A program made the position numbers and the translations under genes. Shown here piece by piece: positions 1-9,378 of a stretch of 64,000 nucleotides of DNA (positions are counted from its first letter, which is position 1; every line of letters begins with the position of its first letter). Source of the stretch: Parabacteroides sp. PFB2-10 (GTDB lineage Bacteria > Bacteroidota > Bacteroidia > Bacteroidales > Tannerellaceae); NCBI RefSeq assembly GCF_029893085.1, contig NZ_JARXWI010000002.1, positions 293,835 to 357,834 of the forward strand, given 5' to 3'. The notes under the pieces are model-generated. The model saw only the letters and a program-made list of their open reading frames with translations, had not been told where the DNA came from and ran no database searches.

Positions 1-676
1 CTTCAGAATACACTTTACAAGCCGTATCGAACCCGAAAGAGGTCTCGATCTGTTCGTTCTTCAGGTCGCCATCGATTGTTTTCGGACATCCGATCACCTG
101 CACACCGGCATCGATCGATTTGTAATATTCTGCCAATACACAAGCATTCGTATTTGAATCATCCCCACCAATAATAACAAGGGCTTTGATATCCAGTTCT
201 TTCAGAATTTCCAATCCTTTATCGAATTGTTCCTTCTCTTCCAATTTGGTACGTCCCGAACCGATGATATCGAAACCACCGGTATTGCGGTATTCCTCAA
301 TGATATCGGCTGTCAGTTCTTTGTATTTATGATCTACCAGACCACCAGGTCCTAAAATAAAACCATACAAACGGGAACCAGCGTTCACCGCTTTGATACC
401 GTCAAACAACCCGGCAATCACATTATGTCCGCCCGGAGCCTGGCCGCCCGAAAGAATCACTCCCACATTGATAGCAGGCATCGCTTGCGGCGCATTGTCT
501 TTTTCAAACGTAACGATCGGCATCCCGTAGGTATTCGGGAACAGAGCCTTGATATCCTCCTGATCGGCAACCGACTGGGTGTATTCGCCATCCACAGCCT
601 TTACCGCACCCTTTAATGCCACAGGCACCTTCGGCTGATAGGCCGCTCTGGCAATTTGTAATGCACTTTTTGTCAT
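1..676 (-). CDS. pfp: Diphosphate--fructose-6-phosphate 1-phosphotransferase, N-terminal part (runs off the left edge)
   Basis: This frame opens with ATG at 676 and stays open to base 1, giving about 225 residues of a family usually near 550. The enzyme reversibly phosphorylates fructose 6-phosphate with pyrophosphate in cytoplasmic glycolysis. The translation shows the phosphofructokinase glycine loop (LSGGQAPGGHN, about residue 75-85), the GGDDS motif near residue 165-169 and PKTIDGDL shortly after. The second Asp in GGDDS, where ATP-dependent enzymes have Gly, is the known marker of pyrophosphate specificity. The gene is divergent from the protease at 1482. A degenerate -7 box (GATATTTG on the minus strand) lies about 60 nt upstream. 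Identity is confident; the C-terminal half is outside the window. Confidence 0.93.
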   Translation of the reverse strand, partial: MTKSALQIARAAYQPKVPVALKGAVKAVDGEYTQSVADQEDIKALFPNTYGMPIVTFEKDNAPQAMPAINVGVILSGGQAPGGHNVIAGLFDGIKAVNAGSRLYGFILGPGGLVDHKYKELTADIIEEYRNTGGFDIIGSGRTKLEEKEQFDKGLEILKELDIKALVIIGGDDSNTNACVLAEYYKSIDAGVQVIGCPKTIDGDLKNEQIETSFGFDTACKVYSE

Positions 677-804
677 TTTTATCAAATTTGTTAGTTAGAA
701 TTGCTTACATCTATTAAAAACGCTGCAAATATCGCTTTTTTTTTTCATTCTGAAAAGGATAAGCCAAACAATAGAAAGAGTATTTGTTCACACCGCCCAC
801 AGCA

Positions 805-860
805 AATGTTAAAAAACAAAGTGTAAGCTAAAACCCTCTTTTGCTTTACAAAACGATATG
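805..860. repeat. Intergenic hairpin repeat, degenerate copy
   Basis: The segment contains AAATGTTAA followed by GTGTAAGCTAAAA (821-833) and TTTTGCTTTACA (839-850), an imperfect inverted repeat with a five-base loop. The same arrangement (TGTTAAC-like string, then facing TGTAAGC / GCTTACA arms) occurs at about 13640-13708 and 26950-27042, so this appears to be a weak member of one dispersed intergenic family. Function unknown. Confidence 0.4.
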
Positions 861-907
861 TTAAAAACGAAGCAATCGAATAGTCGGAAAGGCCAAAGCA
901 TACGGAG

Positions 908-1007
908 AATTCTATCGTCGATGGGCTTCGACAGTACTGTCCATGCCCATCGACAGTTCTGTCCATGCGCTTCGACAGTACTGTCGAGGCGCATCGACGA
1001 TAGAATT
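908..1007. repeat. 100-bp imperfect palindrome built from CGACAGTnCTGTC units
   Basis: The outer 16 bases at 908-923 are the exact reverse complement of 992-1007. Between them are three CGACAGT(A/T)CTGTC units (929-941, 951-963, 973-985) separated by related ATGCCCAT / ATGCGCTT spacers. The whole block folds on itself around base 957/958 with few mismatches. It sits between two divergent genes, so a simple terminator role is unlikely. It could be a REP/MITE-like element or an operator array. Confidence 0.75.
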
Positions 1008-1347
1008 ATGGCAGGAAAATGAGCCCAAACGGCCAAATATCAATTGGCATTTCGGGTAAAAACGAGTAATTTAACATTTATTCACTGTGTCAAATTGAAA
1101 CAAACACACGGCATTTACTTACATTTTAGACAAAATCATTTTAGATACTTTAACGATCGTAATGATTGTAAGGACTTGAAAGAGAGTAAACAGAATACTT
1201 ACATACCATAAAATAGACGAAGTTTCGGCAATTCATGCGGGTTTGGCGCAATTGATTTGATAATTCATTCGGCTACTTCATATATTTTTTAAAAAATCAT
1301 GCCACATATTTTTTTTATGAAAATAATGTTTACATTTGGCTAAATTG

Positions 1348-1377
1348 TTTGAATAACAATCTCTACTTTACTATTTG
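1348..1377 (+). promoter_or_regulatory. Candidate promoter of the secreted protease
   Basis: TTTG at 1348-1351 is followed 17 nt later by TACTATTTG (1369-1377), which resembles the Bacteroidetes -33 / -7 pair, although the -7 element has one extra spacer base. The 5' leader would be close to 100 nt. Plausible but imperfect. Confidence 0.4.
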
Positions 1378-1481
1378 TGTAAGGACTAAAAAGGTTTTGT
1401 TATTGTCTCTGTTTCAATACAAACTCTAAGACTATCAGCGAATAAGATAAAACCATTTTTTCATTTTTAATTCATAGATAT

Positions 1482-4400
1482 ATGAAGAAACGACTAACAC
1501 TTTTTACGTTCCTGTTATTCCTACTTATTACAGGACAGTTCAGCGCTACGGCGCAGATCAGCGAAGGAGGACTTCCTCCCAGTTTTGAATACCCCTCTCT
1601 TTCTTTGCGCCAGGCTTCGGTGCCTTATGAGGCAAAGATCGACTTCGACGTGAATGAACTTATTCGCGAAGACCTCGAAAGAGAGACGTTGGGAGTACCG
1701 CTTCGCGCGGCCATGCTGATTCCTGAGAATATCAACCTGCTGCAAAGCGGGGAGTGGACAACGCTATCGAACGGTCAGCGGATACTCCGGTACACGATCA
1801 GTGCTCCGGGTGCTATCGCTACGCTTTTGACCTACAAGGAATTCTATATTCCTGAAGGTGGCAAGTTATTCATCTACAATGCCGACCAGACACAGGTGTT
1901 GGGAGCATACACCAGCCGTACAAATCCGTCAGGAGGTGTGTTCTCTACCCAGCTGCTGTCGGGCGACGAATTTACGTTGGAGTATGTGAGTCCGAACAAG
2001 GCGGAGGAAGACATATTGATACCGTTGGAATACCAGCCACGTATCCATATTTCCAGCATTGGCTACGGATATAACTACATGGAGACCTACGACACCCGTC
2101 CCCAGTTCCGGGCTGGTGAATCCGGTAGTTGTATGGTAGATATCAATTGTGAAGAAGGCGATAACTGGCAGGTGCAGAAAACCGGGGTTGCCAAATCGTT
2201 AACACCTATTGGCACCGGAATGTATCTTTGTACCGGTACGCTGATCAATAACACGGCTCAGGATCTGACCCCATACTACCTTACGGCATTCCATTGTTTT
2301 ACATCCGGCAATAATGTTGCTTCAGCAGACGATCTTAAAATGGCGCAATACTATTTTGATTATGAATATGATACTTGTGGCAGCATTGCCGTTCGTGACG
2401 ATGTAAAAACTCTTATTGGATCAGAGATGTTAGTAAGTATTCCGATCAATGGGGCTTCTGACGGAGCTTTGTTAAAGCTGGATGAGCAACCTAACTGGCC
2501 AGTCTATTTCAATGGTTGGGATAGAACAAACACGCCTATGACAAGCGGTGTAGGTATCCATCATCCTGGAGGGGATGTGAAAAAGATATCAACGGTAACG
2601 ACAGCCGCGACCAATGCTTCCTGGAACGGAAGTGACGGTTCGGTCGGTGCAGAAAATGCGCATTGGAATGTGCTTTTTGCAGCCACGAAAAATGGACATA
2701 GTGTGACCGAAGGAGGTTCGTCTGGCTCTCCTCTGTTTAATCAAAATGGTTTGGTTGTCGGCACACTAAGTGGAGGGAGTTCTTCTTGTTCTAATCCGTA
2801 TGGTCGAAACCTCTATGGTAAGCTTTATTATCACTGGGATCAGGCCGAAGAAAAAATGGTTGGCTATCTCGATCCGGAAGGTACAGGAGCAACCACATTA
2901 AAAGGTACCTATGTGGAAAACGGACGCCCAGCTGCTAATTTCTTTGCAAGTAGAACAACTATTTATGTGCTGACTTCCATTACTTATAAAGACCTCTCAG
3001 ATAAGGCTGATACGTACGAGTGGAGCTTCGTGGGAGGAAATATTACCTCATCAACTGAGAAAGGACCGCATACGATCACTTATAACCAACCGGGTAAATA
3101 TACAACAACCCTGACGATTAATAAAGGGACAGCGAATCAGTCTGTTTTAACTTTAGAAGTTAATGTTATCGAAAAAGGAGATAATCCGGAAGCCCCGGTG
3201 GCCTTATTTGCTATAAAGGAAGATATAGTTTTGGCAGAAGGGTTTGATGAAAGAATATCAAGTACTAATTTTCTGCCAGAAGGATGGGCTATAGAGAATG
3301 ATGCAGCAAGCACAAGTACAAATCAGTGGATTTCAGCTAACCCGGGTGGTTCTGCTCCTGTTTTCAGTACAATCGATCCGAATAGCCGCTATTCCGCAAT
3401 GGTCAATCGTGATGAGGAAAATATTGTTAACACATGGCTGAAAACGCCAACCGTGATGATACCAAATAATGCTCGAATGGAATTCTACGCTGGATATGGG
3501 TCATTTGCTTTGGAAAATGGTATACTGACTTGTTATATTATAGAAGACGGAAATGAACCAGTGTCAGTGTGGAGCAATGCAACCGAGATTGGTGGGTCAT
3601 TCGCCTGGAATTGGTATCACCAAAGGGTTGACTTATCAGCTTTTGCAGGCAAAGAGGTTCAGATAGCCTGGCAATATTATGGACAGGGTGGAAACCTGGC
3701 TGGGCTCGATGGCGTTCAATTAACACAGGCTTTCCCAGGAGAAAAAATAACCATCAACGTAGGTGATTATATCAAACTGACCGATTTGTCTACAGGGCCT
3801 CCTATCCTTTATGATTGGAGATTCGAGGGAGCTGTTACTGAAACATCCACAGTGGAGGAACCAAAGGTACAATACCTCACCCCAGGTACGTATGATATCA
3901 CCCTGTTTGTGAAGAACTATCAAGGAGAGCATAGTTACACCCTTGAGGATGCTGTTACGGTAGTGGCAGAAACGCCCGAAGCAAATTTTGAAGCTATTGT
4001 GGAAAGAGGATATACCTTGACCACTTTCGGTCCGTTTGCTCCGAAAGAAGCGAATGTCTATTTTGCCGATAAATCGAATAAGTATCCTACCAAGTGGAAT
4101 TGGAAATTCTACGGTGCAACACCAGCTTCCTCTAAAAAGCAAAACCCCGGCAAGGTTGTATACGACAAAACGGGTGATTTTGATTTTGAATTGGGCATTT
4201 CCAACAGCAAAGGAAGCGATAAGGTCGAAATTGAAAACTTTGCCAAGATCGGTTATACAACAGGTGATATATGGAATCTGCTGCCAGGAGAAAAGGGTAT
4301 GACGGTGTATAGTTACGCGGAGAATGCATATCTCTCTGGTACAAATAAAGGGGATATTGGTGCTATGGCGGAAAGGTTCGATGCGCCGGTTGAACTGGGA

Positions 4401-7400
4401 AAGATCGAATCTGTCGATATTTCGATTTCAGTTGGAAGTATATCGGGTGGTAACGATCTGACAGTAAAAATTGCTCGTGAAGCGGGCGGTCTGCCGGGCG
4501 CTACTTTGGTAGAGAAAGTATTGCCACTTGCCGCAATCAACCTCAATGGGTATACTACCGTTACCTTCGATGAACCATTAGTTATAAACGAAGCATTTTA
4601 TGTTGTGGTAGATGGGTTTAGGCAAAACAAGGCTGTTGGTGCCATTACCACTTCTGTGATCAGAGGAGGTGCTACTCCTAAGAATACGGCCTATGCGGAG
4701 TATTATCTTGATGTATTTGGGTTTTTTTATTTGCCTTTGGGTTGGATGCCATATAGTGATATCTTCACAGATGTAGCTATCTCAATGAATATTGTACCTA
4801 AGTTTACCTATGTTCCCTTTGAGTTAGATGGTGATTTGTCTACGAAATGGAAGAATAAGGATTCGCGAACAGGTAGGGTTGAAGTTCACACTTCTATACC
4901 TTGGAAAGCAACTGCGAGCTCATGGATAACTATTCAAAATGAGGAAGGTACAGGCGATGGAGGCTTTACCTATACGGTGCAAGAGAATACCGGTAGTGCC
5001 AGACGTGGTTTAATCACTGTGTCATTGGCTGGTGGTCTTATTTCGAAATATGTCATTGTGGAACAGGCAGCGACCACTCCAACCAACTTGACAGCTAAAG
5101 TAATGGATGTGGATGGACATGTTGAATTAAACTGGGAAACGGGCTTGCCTCAGGTGGAGTATTTCGACGATATAGAGAATTACGTACCGTTTACACTCGA
5201 TCCACAAAGCGCTATTGGATGGAGCTTTATCGATGGTGATGAAGGCATTCCTTTTAAAATAACAGAGGATCCAGATTATGACTATCCGAATTCCGAAAAG
5301 CCGTGTGCCTTTATTGTCTATACTCCGTCAGAGACGACACCGGCTGCTAGTACGTCTGATAGCTTTGCGCCGCATAGTGGTAAGAATTACTTAGGATGCG
5401 CATCAAACTCGGCTGGTGTTGAAAATAATGACTGGCTGATTAGTCCGCTGTTAGAATTCGATACTGAATTTACCTTCTCGTTCTGGGCAAAATCTGTTTC
5501 TGGTTCATTCGGGTTAGAGCGGTTCAAAGTAGCCTATTCAACTACCGGCAAAGCACAGCAAGACTTTACGGTTATCTCTGAAGGTGCATATGTAGAACCT
5601 TCTACGACCTGGACAAATTATAGCTATACTATACCGGCTGATGCTAAATATGTAGCCATCAACTGTGTTTCATCAGATTGTTTCATGTTGGGTGTGGATG
5701 ATATTTATATTGGTACAGGATCCGCTCCGGATATAGAATATAATATGATTAATGCTCCTGTTCAAACAAAGGCGACTGCTGGTTCATTCGTTAAAAAGGC
5801 GCCTGCCACAAGCATTGCTCCTACCTATACACCGGAAGAACAACAGATGATTGATGATATCAAATCAGGAAAGATTGATATTAGCAAGCCTATGCTACTT
5901 AGGGATAAGGATACAAACAAAGTCATTAAAACGACTTTCAAAAATCTGTTCTCTGAAGAAACACAAAGTAATCTGGAGGTCGCTGTGATGTCTCTTCCTA
6001 CAGCAGCCAGTATCAAGCCGGTGGAAAGAGAAGCAACGGGTGTAACAACTGAGATTCCAACAGCCGAGTTGGCCTTTACGGACGGTATACCAACAAGTAA
6101 CTCGATTGGATCAGCTACTGGAGGTGACTTTGAAGTGGCAATAAAATTGACAGGCTTAGAAACGTATAAATATAATGGTGCGAAAATCAAATCAGTTAAT
6201 CTGCATCTTACGTCAGAACCAGAAGACGGTATTACCATAAATATTCGTCGTGGTGAAGAACTTATTCATTCGCAAAAGGTAGCCAACCCGACAGTAGGCG
6301 AAGTGATAAGTATTGAATTGGATAAAGATGTTGAAATCGATGCAACCCAAGATATGTATATTGGATATGCATTTACTCAGAAACTTCCTAGTGGTGATGC
6401 AGTCAACTATGTTCCGACAGTCGATGTAGGACCTGCCGTTCAAGGCAAGGGAGACCTAATTGCAGTGCCAGGAGAACCATTCGAAAGTATTGGGGCTATG
6501 GGATTAAATTACAACTGGTTGATCACTGTATCGGTAGAGGATATTCCGAACGAACCGACGCGCTATGCGATCTATCGCAATGGACGGATGGTAGGTTCAA
6601 CAGATAAATTGACTTATACCGACCAGGTTCTCTCGGAAGTAAATGCTTACAGGGTGACTGCAACCAATCTGTATGATTTGGAATCATTGCCAAGCAAAGA
6701 AGCTATGGTAACGTATGCGGTTCATAACATCACACTGCCAACCCTCGATGGTATCTCTTATAACACAGACAATCGCAAGGTGTTGCGTGGTAGAGACTAT
6801 CCTTTCAAAGTGCTTGTTGCTGATGATTATGACGCTTCTGAAATGAACGTTACGGTTGATAAGGGACATACTTTGGTTGACAATCAGAATCAGTCTTATG
6901 TTATCAAGCGAGTGATTAGTGATGTGACAGTATCTATCGACGGTGTTGTAGCCACTCATATGGTAACATTCAGCCTGGATGATCCGGCTATTGCTGAATT
7001 AATCACGACCGATCCGACACCGGGTACTTATAAATTCAACCATGGAGAAAACTTTGTGTTGACTCTTCGGATGGATGACGACGTTAAACTCGATGAACCC
7101 TACCTGGTGATCAACGAAAAGGATATAAAAGAAGCTACGGCGATTGAAAAGAAGGATGGAGCAACTCTTTATACCTTTAATGTTCCTGTGACAGAAGATA
7201 TGACTATCAGTCTGTACGGTGATCCGGTTTCTATTGGCCAGATAGAGAATGCAGATAATGTAGTATGGACTACCGAAGGACATATCTTTATCGAGCATAA
7301 AGGAAATCGCAAGACAGAAAATGGTGATATCCGCGTTTATTCAATGGGTGGACAGACGCTTCAGATTGCACCGCTCAAAGCAGGCGAAACCGTATGCCAG

Positions 7401-7463
7401 GTTCCGGCAGGCAACTATATCGTGGTTGTCGACGGCGAAAGCTTTAAAGTGATTGTGAAGTAA
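1482..7463 (+). CDS. Secreted multidomain S1-type serine protease with PKD, adhesin-like and BACON domains and a T9SS-like C-terminal end
   Basis: The 1993-residue protein starts with a signal peptide ending near residue 24 (ATAQ). Residues about 200-470 form a lysyl-endopeptidase-like trypsin fold: TAFHC gives His271, SDGALLKL gives Asp327 and GGSSGSP gives Ser414, a complete catalytic triad. Several Cys nearby suggest disulfides. PKD-like beta domains follow (NPGKYTTTLTI, TPGTYDITLFV). There are at least two cleaved-adhesin-like modules (for example 'NDWLISPLLEF' with 'FSFWAKS'), one BACON-like repeat (SWITIQNEEG to YVIVEQA) and an Fn3-like section. The last 40 residues (VYSMGGQ, then AGNYIVVVDGE and FKVIVK) look like a type A type-IX-secretion sorting domain. 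It stands alone, followed by a strong terminator. It probably degrades or binds extracellular protein at the cell surface; the substrate is unknown. Confidence 0.8.
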   Translation: MKKRLTLFTFLLFLLITGQFSATAQISEGGLPPSFEYPSLSLRQASVPYEAKIDFDVNELIREDLERETLGVPLRAAMLIPENINLLQSGEWTTLSNGQRILRYTISAPGAIATLLTYKEFYIPEGGKLFIYNADQTQVLGAYTSRTNPSGGVFSTQLLSGDEFTLEYVSPNKAEEDILIPLEYQPRIHISSIGYGYNYMETYDTRPQFRAGESGSCMVDINCEEGDNWQVQKTGVAKSLTPIGTGMYLCTGTLINNTAQDLTPYYLTAFHCFTSGNNVASADDLKMAQYYFDYEYDTCGSIAVRDDVKTLIGSEMLVSIPINGASDGALLKLDEQPNWPVYFNGWDRTNTPMTSGVGIHHPGGDVKKISTVTTAATNASWNGSDGSVGAENAHWNVLFAATKNGHSVTEGGSSGSPLFNQNGLVVGTLSGGSSSCSNPYGRNLYGKLYYHWDQAEEKMVGYLDPEGTGATTLKGTYVENGRPAANFFASRTTIYVLTSITYKDLSDKADTYEWSFVGGNITSSTEKGPHTITYNQPGKYTTTLTINKGTANQSVLTLEVNVIEKGDNPEAPVALFAIKEDIVLAEGFDERISSTNFLPEGWAIENDAASTSTNQWISANPGGSAPVFSTIDPNSRYSAMVNRDEENIVNTWLKTPTVMIPNNARMEFYAGYGSFALENGILTCYIIEDGNEPVSVWSNATEIGGSFAWNWYHQRVDLSAFAGKEVQIAWQYYGQGGNLAGLDGVQLTQAFPGEKITINVGDYIKLTDLSTGPPILYDWRFEGAVTETSTVEEPKVQYLTPGTYDITLFVKNYQGEHSYTLEDAVTVVAETPEANFEAIVERGYTLTTFGPFAPKEANVYFADKSNKYPTKWNWKFYGATPASSKKQNPGKVVYDKTGDFDFELGISNSKGSDKVEIENFAKIGYTTGDIWNLLPGEKGMTVYSYAENAYLSGTNKGDIGAMAERFDAPVELGKIESVDISISVGSISGGNDLTVKIAREAGGLPGATLVEKVLPLAAINLNGYTTVTFDEPLVINEAFYVVVDGFRQNKAVGAITTSVIRGGATPKNTAYAEYYLDVFGFFYLPLGWMPYSDIFTDVAISMNIVPKFTYVPFELDGDLSTKWKNKDSRTGRVEVHTSIPWKATASSWITIQNEEGTGDGGFTYTVQENTGSARRGLITVSLAGGLISKYVIVEQAATTPTNLTAKVMDVDGHVELNWETGLPQVEYFDDIENYVPFTLDPQSAIGWSFIDGDEGIPFKITEDPDYDYPNSEKPCAFIVYTPSETTPAASTSDSFAPHSGKNYLGCASNSAGVENNDWLISPLLEFDTEFTFSFWAKSVSGSFGLERFKVAYSTTGKAQQDFTVISEGAYVEPSTTWTNYSYTIPADAKYVAINCVSSDCFMLGVDDIYIGTGSAPDIEYNMINAPVQTKATAGSFVKKAPATSIAPTYTPEEQQMIDDIKSGKIDISKPMLLRDKDTNKVIKTTFKNLFSEETQSNLEVAVMSLPTAASIKPVEREATGVTTEIPTAELAFTDGIPTSNSIGSATGGDFEVAIKLTGLETYKYNGAKIKSVNLHLTSEPEDGITINIRRGEELIHSQKVANPTVGEVISIELDKDVEIDATQDMYIGYAFTQKLPSGDAVNYVPTVDVGPAVQGKGDLIAVPGEPFESIGAMGLNYNWLITVSVEDIPNEPTRYAIYRNGRMVGSTDKLTYTDQVLSEVNAYRVTATNLYDLESLPSKEAMVTYAVHNITLPTLDGISYNTDNRKVLRGRDYPFKVLVADDYDASEMNVTVDKGHTLVDNQNQSYVIKRVISDVTVSIDGVVATHMVTFSLDDPAIAELITTDPTPGTYKFNHGENFVLTLRMDDDVKLDEPYLVINEKDIKEATAIEKKDGATLYTFNVPVTEDMTISLYGDPVSIGQIENADNVVWTTEGHIFIEHKGNRKTENGDIRVYSMGGQTLQIAPLKAGETVCQVPAGNYIVVVDGESFKVIVK

Positions 7464-7510
7464 AACGAACTTGATAAGGGTTTCCCCTTATCACATACTC
7501 TACTTATATT

Positions 7511-7549
7511 AACGAGACTGTCTCATCAGAGGCAGTCTCGTTTCGTTTT
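7511..7549 (+). terminator. Rho-independent terminator after the protease
   Basis: AACGAGACTG (7511-7520) pairs perfectly with CAGTCTCGTT (7533-7542) and is followed by a T-rich run. It lies about 50 nt after the protease stop codon. Confidence 0.85.
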
Positions 7550-7575
7550 CCTGAAGAAGAGAGGGAATAAAAGAA

Positions 7576-7610
7576 AAAGGTCAAACAGTATTTGTTACTG
7601 TCTGACCTTT
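7576..7610 (-). terminator. Terminator of tRNA-Pro
   Basis: A 15-bp stem (7576-7590 with 7596-7610) and a 5-base loop lie just beyond the 3' end of the tRNA. The single irregular position is a G-U pair only on the minus-strand RNA, and a T-rich tract follows on that strand, so it is read as minus-strand. Confidence 0.8.
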
Positions 7611-7616
7611 CTTTTG

Positions 7617-7691
7617 TCGGGGTACCAGGATTCGAACCTGGGACCCCCTGCTCCCAAAGCAGGTGCGCTAACCGGACTGCGCTACACCCCG
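7617..7691 (-). tRNA. tRNA-Pro (anticodon TGG)
   Basis: The minus strand folds into a full cloverleaf. The acceptor is CGGGGTG paired with TACCCCG, and a D arm with GTCCGGTTAGCGC follows. The anticodon stem CCTGC/GCAGG holds loop TTTGGGA, so the anticodon is TGG. The T arm is CCAGG TTCGAAT CCTGG and the discriminator base is A. No CCA is encoded. It reads proline codons CCN. Confidence 0.97.
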
Positions 7692-7897
7692 AATATCTTT
7701 GTTTTTTTCTTTCGCAAAAAGGTCGCTTCCTCAATGCGGTTGCAAAGGTAGGGTTTTATTTTAAAAGTCAAAATAATTTCTTTGTTTTTTAATTCTTATC
7801 GGCAGAGAATCTTTTCTCACGCCGGTGAGAATTTTTTCTCATATTTAAAAAAGATTATGAGAATAACGTTTACCTACCTTATTTCGCTTTTATTCCG

Positions 7898-7905
7898 TAT
7901 TTTTG
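7898..7905 (+). promoter_or_regulatory. -7 promoter box for msrA
   Basis: TATTTTTG matches TAnnTTTG and lies 30 nt before the start codon. No clear TTTG -33 element is seen at the usual spacing. A small hairpin (TTCTCAC / GTGAGAA, about 7814-7831) lies further upstream and could be a regulatory site. Confidence 0.45.
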
Positions 7906-7934
7906 TTTCCTATAAATACAGATAGAGAGAACTT

Positions 7935-8432
7935 ATGGCTTATCCGGATAGTACAGAGATTGCTTATTTCGCATCGGGATGTTTTTGGGGAACACAGTAT
8001 CATTTTGATAAATTTCCCGGCGTAGTGGAGACTTTTGTCGGCTATATGGGCGGCCGGAAAGAGAATCCGACCTACGAAGAGGTGAAAACCGGCGATACCG
8101 GCCATGTAGAAACGATCATGGTGGTCTACGATCCCGAAAAAACAACCTACCGCCAATTGACGAAACTCTTCTTCGAAACGCACGACTTCACCCAGATCGG
8201 TGGGCAGGGACCGGATATCGGCAGCCAATACCGTTCGGTTATCTTCCCGGGCGATGATTACCAGCAAACGATAGCCGAAGAGGTTATGGAGACATTAAAC
8301 GCTATGGGACACCCTGTGGCAACGGCTATGGAACCGGCCTCCGTATTCTGGATCGCGGAAGAGTATCACCAAAAGTATTACGACAAATCGAACGGAACGC
8401 CCTATTGCCACATCTACCGGAAGATTTTCTGA
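7935..8432 (+). CDS. msrA: Peptide-methionine (S)-S-oxide reductase MsrA
   Basis: The 165-residue protein repairs oxidised methionine in proteins or free methionine, using thioredoxin-type reductants. The GCFWG active-site motif is at residues 15-19, making Cys16 the catalytic cysteine, and YMGG and the DPEKTTYRQL and TQIGGQGPDIGSQYRS segments typical of MsrA follow. It is shorter than MsrA-MsrB fusions, so the MsrB activity must be elsewhere. The product should be cytoplasmic, as no signal peptide is seen. It is monocistronic and converges on the GT2 gene 4 nt away. Confidence 0.95.
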   Translation: MAYPDSTEIAYFASGCFWGTQYHFDKFPGVVETFVGYMGGRKENPTYEEVKTGDTGHVETIMVVYDPEKTTYRQLTKLFFETHDFTQIGGQGPDIGSQYRSVIFPGDDYQQTIAEEVMETLNAMGHPVATAMEPASVFWIAEEYHQKYYDKSNGTPYCHIYRKIF

Positions 8433-8435
8433 TAA

Positions 8436-9374
8436 TTACTCGTTGAAATTTCTTTTCTCATCGACGATATACTCGGGACGCGCCTTGATCTCATCGAAGA
8501 GAATCCCGATATAAGTGCCTAAGACCCCTACCGTAATAAGCTGGACACCGCCAAAGAAGATGATAGTAAACATAATGGAGGTCCAGCCCGACTCAGCATT
8601 GCTGAAGCCGTAAATCTTCCCCAGTGTAAACCAAACGGCCAGGATAATGCCTACAACCACCGCCACAAAGCCCAGTCCGAGTGCGAGCTTCAACGGACGT
8701 TTCGAGAAATAGAGCAGCGCGTTGGAGGCAAAACTAAACATCTTGCTCAGCGGATACTTTGTCTCTCCGGCAATCCGTGCTTCGCGTTCGTAGTAGAACG
8801 GTACCTGTTTGAAGCCAACCCAACTGATCAGCCCGCGGATATACTTCCCTTTTTCCTTCAGGCGGTCGAACTCATCCATCACCTTTCGGTCGATCAGGCG
8901 GAAGTCACCCGTGTCTAAGGGGAAATCCACTTCACTCATGGAGTTCATGGTTCGGTAAAACATTTTTGCCGTCAATAGCTTGAATCGGCTTTCTCCGGCT
9001 CTGGATTTACGGACGCAGTAAACCACATTCGCCTCTTCTTGTTCCTGTAGGGCTAAGATGTCCGGAATCAATTCAGGTGGATCTTGCATGTCAGCGTCTA
9101 AGATAATAGCCAGATCGGCATCGCAATGGTGAATACCGGCCGTCACAGCCGGCTGATGCCCGAAGTTACGGGAGAAATGAATCACCTTGACCTCAGCGTC
9201 TTTTTTCGCTATTTCTTCGAGCAACTCACGGGTCTTGTCCCGGCTACCGTCGTTTATGAATATAATTTCTGTCGGATTTTGTATGGTATCAAGTACCGCT
9301 TTGGTGCGGCGGTAGGCTTCCGCTATTACCATTTCCTCATTGTAGCACGGTATGATAAGCGCCAGTTTCTTCAT
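8436..9374 (-). CDS. Family 2 glycosyltransferase, polyprenyl-phosphate sugar synthase type (GtrB/DPM1-like)
   Basis: The 312-residue protein begins with the GT-A fold signature LIIPCYNEE and has FINDGSRDKT and DADMQDPPE, where the Asp pair binds the metal and nucleotide sugar. Two membrane helices follow near residues 230-252 and 263-290. This layout fits enzymes that load a sugar from a nucleotide donor onto undecaprenyl or dolichyl phosphate at the inner membrane face. The gene lies 4 nt after a GtrA-family gene, the classic partner that flips the lipid-linked sugar. The sugar and final acceptor (O-antigen, lipid A or cell wall) cannot be told. Confidence 0.88.
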   Translation of the reverse strand: MKKLALIIPCYNEEMVIAEAYRRTKAVLDTIQNPTEIIFINDGSRDKTRELLEEIAKKDAEVKVIHFSRNFGHQPAVTAGIHHCDADLAIILDADMQDPPELIPDILALQEQEEANVVYCVRKSRAGESRFKLLTAKMFYRTMNSMSEVDFPLDTGDFRLIDRKVMDEFDRLKEKGKYIRGLISWVGFKQVPFYYEREARIAGETKYPLSKMFSFASNALLYFSKRPLKLALGLGFVAVVVGIILAVWFTLGKIYGFSNAESGWTSIMFTIIFFGGVQLITVGVLGTYIGILFDEIKARPEYIVDEKRNFNE

Positions 9375-9378
9375 GATT

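Larger units (their letters stand above)
677..1481. other. Long divergent intergenic region
   Basis: About 800 nt without a credible gene between pfp (minus) and the protease (plus). It holds a GTAAGC hairpin repeat (805-860), a 100-bp imperfect palindrome (908-1007) and the protease promoter (about 1348-1377). Two short minus-strand frames cross the palindrome, but their peptides only reflect the repeat units, so they are not called. Confidence 0.8.

Noticed and set aside
924..990. Three regularly spaced repeats resembling a tiny CRISPR array
   Set aside because: Spacing is only about 22 bp, the spacers resemble each other and the whole block is one palindrome; no cas genes.
745..1036. Two overlapping minus-strand frames of 73 and 75 codons in the pfp-protease gap
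   Set aside because: Their peptides come from the palindromic repeat and its flanks; no start signal or protein-like composition.
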